Source: Gemmatimonadota bacterium (lineage in GTDB: Bacteria > Gemmatimonadota > Gemmatimonadetes > Gemmatimonadales > Gemmatimonadaceae). From it: a DNA stretch of 64,000 bases. The stretch is taken from positions 1 to 64,000 of the forward strand of contig JAIOPJ010000026.1 of NCBI GenBank assembly GCA_021413975.1, in the 5' to 3' direction. Shown here piece by piece: positions 1 to 9,042 of the stretch (position 1 is its first letter; every line of letters starts with the position of its first letter). The notes under the pieces were generated by a model. The model was not told the DNA's origin and did not search any database. It saw only the letters and a list, made by a program, of their open reading frames with translations. A program made the translations under genes and the position numbers.

Positions 1-2
1 AC

Positions 3-404
3 GCCTTCCCGGGTCAGGAGTTCACCGGGCGCGTCGAGCGCGTGGGCGTCGCCGCGATGCCGGGGACCGGGACGTATGAAGTGGAGATCGCGGTGCAGGC
101 GGGCGCCGAGCGCCTGTCGAGCGGGCTGATCGGCCGCGCGACGATGTCGCCGCGCGCCCTGACGGCCATGCCGATGATCCCGGCGGAGGCGCTGCTCGAG
201 GTGGACGGCGCGGCCGCGTCGGTGTTCGTGCTGGACGAGGCCGGCGACGCGGTCCACCGGATCAAGGTGAAGGTGGCGTTCCTCGACGGTGCGATGGCCG
301 CGATCAGCGAGGGCCTGCCGGCCGAGGCGCGCGTGGTCACCGCCGGTGCGACGCGGCTCACCGAAGGCGCCAAGGTCACCGTGAGCGCGGAGAAGTCGCC
401 GTGA
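3..404 (+). CDS. RND efflux membrane fusion protein, C-terminal part (5' end outside window)
   Basis: This is the last 133 codons of a periplasmic adaptor protein. The frame is open from base 3, and the gene starts before the window. The fragment opens with a beta-barrel-like stretch (FPGQEFTGRVERVG) and continues with text typical of the barrel and membrane-proximal domains of HlyD/AcrA-type adaptors (TGTYEVEIAV, IPAEALLEVDG, VTAGATRLTEGAKV). These proteins link an inner-membrane RND pump to an outer-membrane channel. The stop codon overlaps the start of the permease gene by 4 nt (GTGA), so the two are co-translated. The family call is firm because of the partner; the exported substrate cannot be told. 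Confidence 0.88.
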   Translation, partial: AFPGQEFTGRVERVGVAAMPGTGTYEVEIAVQAGAERLSSGLIGRATMSPRALTAMPMIPAEALLEVDGAAASVFVLDEAGDAVHRIKVKVAFLDGAMAAISEGLPAEARVVTAGATRLTEGAKVTVSAEKSP

Positions 405-3400
405 AGGTCGCCGAGTTCTCCGTCAAGAACAGGCAGTTCACGCTCGTCGTCTTCTTCGCGCTGCTGGTGATGGGAGCGTTCTCCATCGTCACCATCCCGC
501 GCGCCGAGGATCCGACCTTCCCCATCCCGATCTACCCGGTGGCGGTCGTCTATCCCGGCGCGACGCCGACGGACATCGAGCAGCTCGTGGTGGACCCGAT
601 CGAGGACCGGATCCGCGCCCTCGAAGGGCTGATCTACGTGAAGACGACGATCGAGGACGGGCTCGCGGTGATCCAGCCCGAGTTCGACGTCTCGGTGGAC
701 GCCGACCGCAAGTACGACGAGATCGTGCGCGAGATCAACGCCCTGCGTCCGTCGCTCCCGCAGGACCTGGCGCGGCTCGAGGTGATCCGCATCAATGCGA
801 GCGACGTGAACATCGCGCAGTTCGCGCTGGTGTCGGAGACGGCTCCCTGGACCGAGCTCGACCGCGCCGCGCGCCATCTCCGCGACGACCTCGCCCGGCT
901 GCCGGGCGTGAAGTCGGCGGCGACCTGGGGCTATCCGCGGCGCGAGGTGCGGGTGGCGCTCGACGCCGGGCGCCTCGCCGAGCTGCGGATCCCGCTCAAC
1001 ACGGTGATCCAGGCGATCGGCGGGGAGAGCGTGAACATCCCCGGCGGCAGCATCGACGCCGGCCGGCGGCGCTTCAACGTGAAGACGAGCGGGAGCTACC
1101 GCTCGCTCGACGAGGTGCGCGAGACGGTGATCGGCGGGGCGGCCGGCGCGACGGTGCGCGTGGGAGACGTGGCCGACGTGGAATGGAGCTACGAGGAGGC
1201 CGCCTCGCACGCGCGGCTCGACGGCAAGCGCGCGGTGTGGGTGACGGCCAACATGCAGGAGCGGCAGAACATCATGGCGGTGCGTGACCGGCTCTGGGCG
1301 TCGGCCGACGCCGCGGAGCGCCAACTGCCGGCCGGCATCTCCATGGAGCGCCCGTTCGACCAGTCGGCGAACGTCAGGATGCGGCTCTCGCGCCTCGGTA
1401 CCGACTTCCTCATCGCCATCCTGCTCGTGCTCCTCACGCTCCTCCCGCTCGGCTTCCGTGCCTCGGGGATCGTGATGGTGAGCATCCCGCTCTCGCTCGC
1501 GATCGGCGTGACGCTGCTCAAGACCGTGGGGTTCACGATCAACCAGCTGTCGATCGTGGGGTTCGTCATCGCGCTCGGCCTGCTCGTGGACGACTCGATC
1601 GTGGTGGTGGAGAACATCGCGCGCTTCCTGCGGCAGGGGTACACGCGCGTCGAGGCGTCGATCGCGGCGACGCAGCAGATCTTCGTCGCGGTGCTCGGCA
1701 CGACGGCGACGCTCGTGTTCGCCTTCCTGCCGGTGATGCTCCTCCCCGGGACCGCCGGCAAGTTCATCCGGTCGATGCCGTCGGCGGTGGTGCTGACGAT
1801 CCTCGCGTCGCTCATCGTCTCGCTCACGGTGATCCCGTTCCTGGCGAGCATCTTCCTCAAGGAGGAGGAGGACGAGCACGGGAACGTCTTCCTGCGGGGC
1901 CTGAACCGGCTCATCGACATCACGTACGGGCGTTGGCTGCACCGGGCGCTCGCGCATCCCGCGCAGACGCTCGTGGTCGCGGCCGCGCTGTTGGTCGGCG
2001 CGCTGGCGCTCATCCCGCGCATCGGATTCTCGCTCTTCCCGAAGGCCGGCACGCCGCAGTTCCTGGTGACCGTCACCGCACCCGACGGCAGCTCGCTCGC
2101 GGTGACCGATTCGGCGGTGGCGTTCGCCGAGCGCGCGCTCGCGGCGCGGCCGCAGGTGTCGCACACGTACGCGAACGTCGGGCGCGGGAACCCGAAGATC
2201 TACTACAACATCAACTCGCAGCGGGAGCGCGCCACCTACGGCGAGATCTTCGCGTTGCTCGGCCACTACGACGCGAACACCACCCCGCCCATGCTCGACT
2301 CGTTGCGCGCCCTGTTCGACGCCTATCCGGACGCGCGGATCGAGGTGAAGGAGTTCGAGAACGGCCCGCCGATCAACGCACCGATCGAGTTGCGCGTGGC
2401 GGGCGAGGACCTGGATTCACTGCGCGCGATCGCGGCACGACTCGAGGCGCTGATCGCCGCCGAGCCCGGCACGCGCGACGTGGTCAATCCATTGAAGGTC
2501 TCGCGCACCGACCTCGCACTCTCGTTCGACCGCGGCAAGGCCGGGCTGCTCGGCGTCCCCACCGCGGAGATGGACCGCGCCGTGCGGTTCGGTCTCGCGG
2601 GCCTCACGGCCGGCCGCTTCCGTGACTCCGACGGCGAGGAGTACAACGTCACGCTCCGGCTTCCCGGCGACGCGCGGAAGGACGCGTCGGCCCTCGACCG
2701 GCTCTGGGTCGGCTCGGTGACCGGCGCGCAGGTGCCGCTCCGCCAGCTCGCTTCGTTCCGGTTCGAGACCTCGCCGCCGGCGATCCAGCACTACGACGGC
2801 GAGCGTGCCGTGAGCGTGTCGTCGCAGGTGCGGACCGGCTACAACACCGATCGCGTGACGCGCGCGCTGCTCGCGAAGCTCGACGCGTTCCCGCTCCCCG
2901 TGGGTTACCGGATCGACGCGGCGGGGGAGATCGCCAGCCGCCAGGAGAGCTTCGGCGGACTGGGGACGGCGATCCTGATCGCGACCTTCGGCATCCTCGC
3001 GATCCTCGTGCTCGAGTTCCAGACCTTCCGCGGCATGCTGATCGTCTCGAGCGTGATCCCGCTCGGCGTGATCGGCGGGCTCGTCGCGCTCTGGCTCACG
3101 GGGTACACGCTGAGCTTCACCGCCGTGATCGGATTCGTGGCCCTCATCGGCATCGAGATCAAGAACTCGATCCTGCTGGTGGACTTCACGAACCAGTTGC
3201 GCACGACCGGCGTCGGGCTGCGCGAGGCGATCGAGAAGGCGGGGAAGATCCGCTTCGTGCCGATCGTGCTCACCTCGGCGACCGCCGTGGGCGGGCTCTT
3301 CCCGCTGGCGATCCAGGGGAGTTCGCTCTACTCGCCGCTGGCGATCGTGATCATCGGCGGGCTGATCAGCTCGACGCTGCTGAGCCGGCTGGTGACGCCG

Positions 3401-3493
3401 GTGCTCTACGAGTTGTTGCCGCCGATGCCACAGGATGTGCGGGGGGTGCCGGCCGACGAGCGCGCTGCGACGATCGCACCAGCCGTCAGCTGA
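401..3493 (+). CDS. RND efflux transporter permease (AcrB/MexF-like)
   Basis: A 1030-residue inner-membrane proton/drug antiporter of the resistance-nodulation-division superfamily, which is the usual length. The N-terminal helix (about residues 13-32) is followed by a large periplasmic loop that begins with PGATPTDIEQLVVDPIED. A second helix block starts near residue 335. The paired acidic residues of the proton relay are D397 and D398 in LLVDDSIVVVENI. A second half with the same layout follows (FGILAILVLEFQTFRGMLI, then IGIEIKNSILLVDF). It overlaps the adaptor gene upstream by 4 nt, so both form an operon. The 3' end overlaps the convergent VWA gene by 8 nt. The sequence looks closer to the HAE1 (drug) group than to metal pumps; the substrate is unknown. 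Confidence 0.95.
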   Translation: MKVAEFSVKNRQFTLVVFFALLVMGAFSIVTIPRAEDPTFPIPIYPVAVVYPGATPTDIEQLVVDPIEDRIRALEGLIYVKTTIEDGLAVIQPEFDVSVDADRKYDEIVREINALRPSLPQDLARLEVIRINASDVNIAQFALVSETAPWTELDRAARHLRDDLARLPGVKSAATWGYPRREVRVALDAGRLAELRIPLNTVIQAIGGESVNIPGGSIDAGRRRFNVKTSGSYRSLDEVRETVIGGAAGATVRVGDVADVEWSYEEAASHARLDGKRAVWVTANMQERQNIMAVRDRLWASADAAERQLPAGISMERPFDQSANVRMRLSRLGTDFLIAILLVLLTLLPLGFRASGIVMVSIPLSLAIGVTLLKTVGFTINQLSIVGFVIALGLLVDDSIVVVENIARFLRQGYTRVEASIAATQQIFVAVLGTTATLVFAFLPVMLLPGTAGKFIRSMPSAVVLTILASLIVSLTVIPFLASIFLKEEEDEHGNVFLRGLNRLIDITYGRWLHRALAHPAQTLVVAAALLVGALALIPRIGFSLFPKAGTPQFLVTVTAPDGSSLAVTDSAVAFAERALAARPQVSHTYANVGRGNPKIYYNINSQRERATYGEIFALLGHYDANTTPPMLDSLRALFDAYPDARIEVKEFENGPPINAPIELRVAGEDLDSLRAIAARLEALIAAEPGTRDVVNPLKVSRTDLALSFDRGKAGLLGVPTAEMDRAVRFGLAGLTAGRFRDSDGEEYNVTLRLPGDARKDASALDRLWVGSVTGAQVPLRQLASFRFETSPPAIQHYDGERAVSVSSQVRTGYNTDRVTRALLAKLDAFPLPVGYRIDAAGEIASRQESFGGLGTAILIATFGILAILVLEFQTFRGMLIVSSVIPLGVIGGLVALWLTGYTLSFTAVIGFVALIGIEIKNSILLVDFTNQLRTTGVGLREAIEKAGKIRFVPIVLTSATAVGGLFPLAIQGSSLYSPLAIVIIGGLISSTLLSRLVTPVLYELLPPMPQDVRGVPADERAATIAPAVS

Positions 3494-4769
3494 CCTTCCT
3501 CGTCTTCTTCTTGAGGAAGTCCATCAGGATGAACTGCCCCAGCGTCATGGTGTTCGTGAAGTAGGCCCGGCCGCGCGTGATCGCGCTGACCATCTTCACG
3601 AACTCCACCAGCGCCGCGTCCCGCGCGAGCATGAAGGTGTTCACCGGGATCCCCGCCTTCCGGCAGGCGGCCACCTCGGTGAGCGTCTCCTGCAGCACGA
3701 ACGCGTCGAGGCCCATCGAGTTCTTGTAGATCCGCCCGTCGGGCATGGTGAGCGCGCTCGGCTTGCCGTCGGTGATCATCACGATCTGGCGCATGTCCTT
3801 CTTCTGCGCCATCAGCAACCGACGGGCGAGCTTGAGCCCTTCGGCGGTGTTCGTGTGGTACGGTCCCACCTGCGCCTTGGCGAGCGCGCCCATGGGGATC
3901 TCCTCGGCGGAATCGTGGAAGAGCACGATCTTGATCGTGTCGCCGGGGAACGAGGTCTGTATCAGGTGCGTGAGCGCGAGCGCGACCTTCTTGGCGGGGG
4001 TGAAGCGGTCCTCGCCGTAGAGGATCATCGAGTGCGAGCAGTCGAGCATGAGCACCGTCGCGCAGCTCGAGCGGTACTCGCTCTGACGCACCATGAGGTC
4101 GGAGTACTCGAGGTCCATCGGCACCTCGATCGAGCCGGTGCGGAGCATCGAGTTCCTGAGCGTCTCGTTCACGTCGAGGTTGAGGACGTCGCCGAACTCG
4201 TAGGGCTTGCTCCCGGCGTCGGACTCGATGCCGGTGGCCAGATGCGGCGTGTCGTGCGAGCCGAAGTTGCTCTTGCCGAGCCCGCCGAGGATCCCACGCA
4301 GCGACTTGTAGCCGAGGAAGTCGATGCCCTTGCTGGTGAGGTCGAACTGCACGTCCTGCGCGGCCGCCTTGGCGAGGCCGCCGGGGCCGAACATCGACTG
4401 GTGTCCCGCCGGCGCCTGGGGCGGCTGTTCCATCTTCAGGAAGCCTTCCTTGATGAGACGTTGCACGATCTCGTCGAGGAGCTTCGACAGCTTCTCTTCC
4501 GAGATGTCGTCGCCGTCCCCTCGGAGTGCCTCGAGCATCTCGGGCGTGAACTGGCCGCTCTGGATGAGCGCGTCGAGGATCGCTTGGCGCAGCGCGTCCA
4601 TGGAGCGGTCGCCGCCCTGCTCCTCGTCCCCGTGTCCCCAGGGGTTGGACGGTCCGCCGCCGGCGAACCCCGACTGGAGCAGGAAGTCGGCGAGGTTGTC
4701 GAGCAGGGACTGGAGGTCCACCGCGTCGGCGGACTCGGGGCTGAACTTCGAATAGGTATGGAATCGCAC
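3486..4769 (-). CDS. VWA domain protein, partner of a MoxR-type ATPase (CoxE/ViaA-like role)
   Basis: A 427-residue soluble protein with a C-terminal von Willebrand factor A domain. The metal-ion-dependent adhesion site is complete: D243-x-S245-x-S247 in MLDCSHSM, with a later aspartate in MITDGKPSA. The N-terminal 200 residues are helical and glycine-rich with no recognised domain. Such proteins normally work with a MoxR AAA+ ATPase as a chaperone pair that inserts metal or remodels enzymes. A fitting ATPase (11520-12983, same strand) is present but 7 kb away, with a plus-strand cassette in between. The start is GTG, chosen because a good GGGAGG ribosome site lies about 8 nt upstream. Its specific client is unknown. 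Confidence 0.8.
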   Translation of the reverse strand: MRFHTYSKFSPESADAVDLQSLLDNLADFLLQSGFAGGGPSNPWGHGDEEQGGDRSMDALRQAILDALIQSGQFTPEMLEALRGDGDDISEEKLSKLLDEIVQRLIKEGFLKMEQPPQAPAGHQSMFGPGGLAKAAAQDVQFDLTSKGIDFLGYKSLRGILGGLGKSNFGSHDTPHLATGIESDAGSKPYEFGDVLNLDVNETLRNSMLRTGSIEVPMDLEYSDLMVRQSEYRSSCATVLMLDCSHSMILYGEDRFTPAKKVALALTHLIQTSFPGDTIKIVLFHDSAEEIPMGALAKAQVGPYHTNTAEGLKLARRLLMAQKKDMRQIVMITDGKPSALTMPDGRIYKNSMGLDAFVLQETLTEVAACRKAGIPVNTFMLARDAALVEFVKMVSAITRGRAYFTNTMTLGQFILMDFLKKKTRKVS

Positions 4770-4952
4770 CGCGGCTGCCTCCCTTGACTGATACTAACGG
4801 TGATGCCGCCCGCGAGTTCCTGCATGGAGGGATCCCACCCGGCGGTGATGCGGGTCACCCGATCCGTGTTCCCGGGCGGACATGGCAGGGTATACTGTCG
4901 GAATCCCAAGCGCGGCCGCAGAGCCCGCGCGGCTCCCTTCGACCCAGCACCG

Positions 4953-6158
4953 ATGCGACCGTCCCGAGTACGTCCCTTGCTCGTGCTGAGCCTGCTCCTC
5001 TCTCCCGCGTTCGCGGCCGCGCAGACCGCACCGGACGCCACGCCGGTCCCCAAGGACAAGACGTGGAAGTTCGCTCCGCGGCTCGTCATCGGCACCGAGT
5101 ACGATGACAACGTCTTCCTGCTCCCGGCGAGCAAGCGCACCGATCCGGCGGCCCCGTCTCCGGCAGAGCTGATCAGCGGCCGCTACTCCGGCATGGAGGC
5201 CGCCGGCGACCTGATCACCACCGTCTCGGCCACCCTGGCGTTCCGGGGCGCCGGACTCCGTGGACGGGATCTCACCATCACGCCGGAACTCGCGTACGAG
5301 TCCTACGCGCGCAACGGTGAGAGGAGCAACGCCGCCTTCGGGGTCTCGGTCGAACAGCTGTTGCGCAGGGAGGGACGCCTCCGCGTCAGGGCCCAGCTGC
5401 AGCCCGGCTACTTCTCGCGCAACTATCTCGCTGACGCCGTGGATGCGAACGTCGATGGGGACATCCAGCCCGCCGAGCGCGTCTATGCGCGGGGCGAGTA
5501 CTCCGAGTCCGATCTGCAGGTGGACTACCGTCGTCGTCTCGTGAAAGCCGGCACTTCGAATCCAGTCGGCGCCTGGCTCCTCGTCGGTGCCGGATTCTCC
5601 GACCGCACCTATGATGCGCCGTTCTCGGCGCGGGACTACAGTGGCCTCACCGGCACCGCGCGCCTGCAGTTCGACCTCGCCCATGGCATGGAGCTTGCGA
5701 CCTCGTACGACCTCGCGCTGCTCGGGAGCCCACGGACCCTGCAGGTGATCCTGCTCGACGAGCCGGTGTACGGTCAGGACCTGAACGGCAACGGCAACGC
5801 CACCGACCTCAACGCGCGCACCGTCCGCACGGTCGACCGTTCGCGCGTGGAGCAGGCGCTCGGCGAGACCGCACGCTTCAACCTCTCCAAGGCGACCGAC
5901 CTCGAACTCTCGGTCGAGTACCGCTGGCGCACCTTCACGTCGGATGAGCCGTTCGACGTGGCGAACAACGGACGCCGCGACCACCGGATGCAGGTGGGCG
6001 TCGAGACGTCACATCGTGTGAATGGCATCGTCCGGGTCTTCGCCGGCGGAGTCTACGGCAAGCAGAACCTGAACCGCCGCACTGACCTCGGCGCCGAGGG
6101 CGCCGTGGACGACTACAGCAAGCTGCGGCTGCACGCCGGCCTCCGGCTCACGCGCTGA
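4953..6158 (+). CDS. Outer-membrane beta-barrel protein of a surface-polymer cassette
   Basis: A 401-residue exported protein. The ATG at 4953 gives a clean signal peptide (MRPSRVRPLLVLSLLLSPAF, cleaved after AAA-Q). An upstream in-frame GTG at 4800 would bury it. The mature part is a run of alternating amphipathic strands ending in an aromatic-poor but regular final strand (LRLHAGLRLTR). The early motif GTEYDDNVFLLP resembles the opening of BBP2-type barrels found with capsule or exopolysaccharide export genes. A DLNGNGNATD loop could bind calcium. It stands 20 nt before the phosphotransferase gene and probably leads that operon. A TATACT box at 4891-4896 may be its -10 site, but no good -35 is visible. 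Function is inferred from context only. Confidence 0.7.
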   Translation: MRPSRVRPLLVLSLLLSPAFAAAQTAPDATPVPKDKTWKFAPRLVIGTEYDDNVFLLPASKRTDPAAPSPAELISGRYSGMEAAGDLITTVSATLAFRGAGLRGRDLTITPELAYESYARNGERSNAAFGVSVEQLLRREGRLRVRAQLQPGYFSRNYLADAVDANVDGDIQPAERVYARGEYSESDLQVDYRRRLVKAGTSNPVGAWLLVGAGFSDRTYDAPFSARDYSGLTGTARLQFDLAHGMELATSYDLALLGSPRTLQVILLDEPVYGQDLNGNGNATDLNARTVRTVDRSRVEQALGETARFNLSKATDLELSVEYRWRTFTSDEPFDVANNGRRDHRMQVGVETSHRVNGIVRVFAGGVYGKQNLNRRTDLGAEGAVDDYSKLRLHAGLRLTR

Positions 6159-6178
6159 TCGCTCCTCACTTCACGATC

Positions 6179-7273
6179 ATGTCCAAGACCGAGACCCCGC
6201 GCCGCGTCCTCTTCGCCGGCTATGCGCCGGTGCATTTCATCTGCTTCCAGCCGCTCTACGAACGGTTGCGACGGATGCGAGGCATCGAGATCGTGCTGTC
6301 GGGCGGGCGCGAGGCGGTCGCCGAAGGGAACGGGAAGCTCACGGCGCGGCAGCTCTACGCGCCCTTCCGCCTGCCTCCTGACCGCATCGTGGAGCTCGAC
6401 CGGATCCGGAAGCAGACCTTCGACCTCGTGTTCTGTGCGCACGTGTCCGGTTACTTCCCCAAGGACGAACAGGAGCGGATCCAGCTCTTCCACGGCGTCT
6501 CGTTCCGGAACATGGCGGTGCGGCGCGACGTGCTCGTCTACGACCGGCTCTTCCTGACCGGACCGTACATGCGGCGTCTGTTCACCGAGTCGCAGATGCT
6601 GCGCAACCGCGATCCCAAGCTCGTCAACATCGGCTTCCCCAAGCTCGACCGCCTCGTGAACGGCGAGCTCGACCGCGCGACGATCCTCAGGCGCGTCGGG
6701 TTCTCGGGCCGCCGGCCGGTCATCCTGTACGCGCCCACCGGACAGAAGGACAACTCGCTCGAGCACACCGGCGAGGCCGTGCTCGAACGCCTGCGCGCGA
6801 CGGGGAAGTACGACATCCTCATCAAGCTCCACGACCATCCGCGTGACCGTGGCACCGATTGGCCCACCCGGCTCAAGCCGTTGCTAGACAAGCACACCCG
6901 GCTCGCGACAGGGCTCGATGTGGTGCCCTACATGTACGCGGCGGATCTCCTGCTGACCGATGCCTCGTCCGTCTCGAGCGAGTTCTCGCTGCTGGACCGC
7001 CCGATGGTCTTCCTCGACGTGCCGCAGCTGCTCGCGGCGATGTCGAAGAAGGGCGTCGCGCTCGACCTGGACACGTGGGGCCGGAAGGGCGGCCTGACCG
7101 TGCGCTGGCCCGACGAGGCGGTCGAGGCGATCGCCTGGTCGCTCGCGCACCCGCGGCACGCGAGCCGGCTGAGGCGCGCCATGGCGCGCGACCTGTTCTA
7201 CAATCCCGGTCACGCGACCGACGCCGCCGTCGACTGGGTGCTCCAGCGGTTGCGCGCGCTCGACGAGGCCTGA
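6179..7273 (+). CDS. CDP-glycerol:glycerophosphotransferase-family protein (TagF/TarB-like)
   Basis: A 364-residue cytoplasmic or peripheral glycosyltransferase-B-fold enzyme. Family hallmarks are present in order: the H105-G106 motif in LFHGVSF, the domain-2 strand VILYAPTG near 181, KLHDHP at 216-221, and the C-terminal block VVPYMYAADLLLTDASSVSSE (split here as VVPYMYAADLL and TDASSVSSE, residues 248-268). In TagF-type enzymes these histidines and the DxSS block carry catalysis and bind the CDP group. The family transfers glycerol-phosphate or ribitol-phosphate units to build teichoic-acid-like polymers or to decorate capsule. It sits 1 nt before an ABC exporter and two genes before a cytidylyltransferase, which supports a phosphodiester-linked surface glycan. 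The exact donor is not certain. Confidence 0.82.
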   Translation: MSKTETPRRVLFAGYAPVHFICFQPLYERLRRMRGIEIVLSGGREAVAEGNGKLTARQLYAPFRLPPDRIVELDRIRKQTFDLVFCAHVSGYFPKDEQERIQLFHGVSFRNMAVRRDVLVYDRLFLTGPYMRRLFTESQMLRNRDPKLVNIGFPKLDRLVNGELDRATILRRVGFSGRRPVILYAPTGQKDNSLEHTGEAVLERLRATGKYDILIKLHDHPRDRGTDWPTRLKPLLDKHTRLATGLDVVPYMYAADLLLTDASSVSSEFSLLDRPMVFLDVPQLLAAMSKKGVALDLDTWGRKGGLTVRWPDEAVEAIAWSLAHPRHASRLRRAMARDLFYNPGHATDAAVDWVLQRLRALDEA

Positions 7274-7274
7274 G

Positions 7275-9041
7275 ATGGAGGGCACCCCCCGCCGCCCGTT
7301 GCGCCGGATCATCACCATGCTGCGTCCGCACGCGGCCGGCGAAGCGCCGGCGTTCGCGAGCGGCGCGATCCTCGGGCTCGCGACGGTGGTGCTCCATGTG
7401 CTGCGACCGTGGCCCCTGAAGTGGATCGTCGACGGACTCGGCGGCTCACCGGTGGCGGACCCGCTCTGGCTCGTCGTCGCCTTCGTCGCCCTCGCCGCGG
7501 CCGGCTCGGCAGCGGCGTACGGACAGGCGATGGTCCTCAACGGCCTCGGCAACCGGATCCTCTACCGGTTCCGCGAGCAGCTGTTCCGTCACATCCTCCG
7601 GCAGCCGATGGCCTTCCACGAGACGCGCGAGGTCGGTGAGCTGATGACGCGGATCGTGTACGACACGACGCGTCTGCGCCGCGGCCTCAACGGGATGCTC
7701 GTGCGCATCGTGCAGACCGTCGCGCTCTTCGCCGCGTCCATGGCCGCGCTCCTCTGGATCGACCCCCGTCTCGCCGGGGTCCTCCTCGCCGGCGGCGGCG
7801 TCGCGCTGCTCATGATGCAGCGCCGCGGGCAGCGCATCGCCTCGGTCGCGAAGAAGCAGCGGGCCAAGGAGGGCCTGCTGGCGGCGCTCGTGGGCAGTGA
7901 ACTGATGGCCGTGCGCGAACTCCAGGCCTTCGGGTTCGGTGGCAGTGCCGTGGCGGCGCGGTTCGCCGCGCGCAACAGCCGGAGCATGCGGCAGGAACTC
8001 AAGCTGCAGCGACTCTCGCTCGGCCTCTCGATGCGCGTCGACATCGCGGTCGCCGCGAGCATCGCGGTCGCCATGTGGTTGGGGGCGACCGGCGTCCGCG
8101 TCGGGGAGCTCACGGCGGGCGACCTCGTGCTCTTCCTCTCCTACGCGCTGGCGCTGCGTGCGCCGTTCGCGGACTTCGCCGTCGCGACGGCGCGGATCGG
8201 CCGGACCTTCGCCTGCGCCGAGCGGCTCGACCGCATCATGCGCCGCGGGGTCGCGGTCGCGGATCGGCCGGATGCGGTGGACCCGGCCGGCGTGCAGGGG
8301 GCGCTCCGGTTCGAGAAGGTCGCGCTGCTGATGCCCAAGCGCCGCCGCACCGACCGGAAGTGGGCGCTCGAGAAGGTGGTTTGTGAGGTCCCGGTCGGTC
8401 GACGGATCGCGATCGTGGGCGGGAACGGCGCCGGCAAGTCGACGATGCTCTCGTTGATGCTGCGGCTCGCCGATCCCACGCGAGGCCGGATCCTCCTCGA
8501 CGACCGTGACCTCCACGACTACGCACTCGAACCACTCCGTCGGCGCATGAGCGTCGTCTTCCAGGACAGCGTGCTCACCGGCGTGAGCGTCCACGACAAC
8601 ATCGCGCTGGGCGACCAGGGTGCCTCGGTCGAGGCGGTCCGCCGGGCCGCCGAGCAGGCGGGCGTGGCCCGGTTCATCGAACGGCTGCCGCAAGGCTACG
8701 ACACCGTGGTCCGCCACGGCGGCGACCTCTTCTCAGGCGGCGAGCGCCAGCGCATCGCACTCGCACGCGCGATGCTGCGCGACGGTCGCATCTGGCTGCT
8801 CGACGAGCCGACGACCGGACTCGATCACGAGTCGGCGCGTCAGATGACCGACCGCCTCTTCGAGGTGACGACCGGACGCACGGTGCTCTGGGTCACCCAT
8901 GACCCGGACCTCCTGCCGCGGATGGACCTCGTGCTCGAGCTCGGCGCCGGCCGCGTCCTCTTCGTCGGTACCCCGTCGGCATACGCGGACCGCGGCACGA
9001 GCGGCACGGCGCCGGCGATCACGACCCTCCTGGAGCACTGA
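7275..9041 (+). CDS. ABC exporter, fused membrane and ATPase domains
   Basis: A 588-residue half-transporter of the MsbA/multidrug exporter type. About six membrane helices fill residues 25-290. The nucleotide-binding domain follows with Walker A GGNGAGKST (382-390), the Q-loop region VVFQDSVL, signature FSGGERQRIALARAML, and Walker B IWLLDEPTTGLD. The H-loop reads VTHD where most exporters have IAHR; the histidine is kept. It follows the phosphotransferase by 1 nt and precedes the cytidylyltransferase by 1 nt. In this setting it is the likely exporter of the cassette's lipid-linked or phosphoglycan product. That substrate is an inference. Confidence 0.92.
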   Translation: MEGTPRRPLRRIITMLRPHAAGEAPAFASGAILGLATVVLHVLRPWPLKWIVDGLGGSPVADPLWLVVAFVALAAAGSAAAYGQAMVLNGLGNRILYRFREQLFRHILRQPMAFHETREVGELMTRIVYDTTRLRRGLNGMLVRIVQTVALFAASMAALLWIDPRLAGVLLAGGGVALLMMQRRGQRIASVAKKQRAKEGLLAALVGSELMAVRELQAFGFGGSAVAARFAARNSRSMRQELKLQRLSLGLSMRVDIAVAASIAVAMWLGATGVRVGELTAGDLVLFLSYALALRAPFADFAVATARIGRTFACAERLDRIMRRGVAVADRPDAVDPAGVQGALRFEKVALLMPKRRRTDRKWALEKVVCEVPVGRRIAIVGGNGAGKSTMLSLMLRLADPTRGRILLDDRDLHDYALEPLRRRMSVVFQDSVLTGVSVHDNIALGDQGASVEAVRRAAEQAGVARFIERLPQGYDTVVRHGGDLFSGGERQRIALARAMLRDGRIWLLDEPTTGLDHESARQMTDRLFEVTTGRTVLWVTHDPDLLPRMDLVLELGAGRVLFVGTPSAYADRGTSGTAPAITTLLEH

Positions 9042-9042
9042 G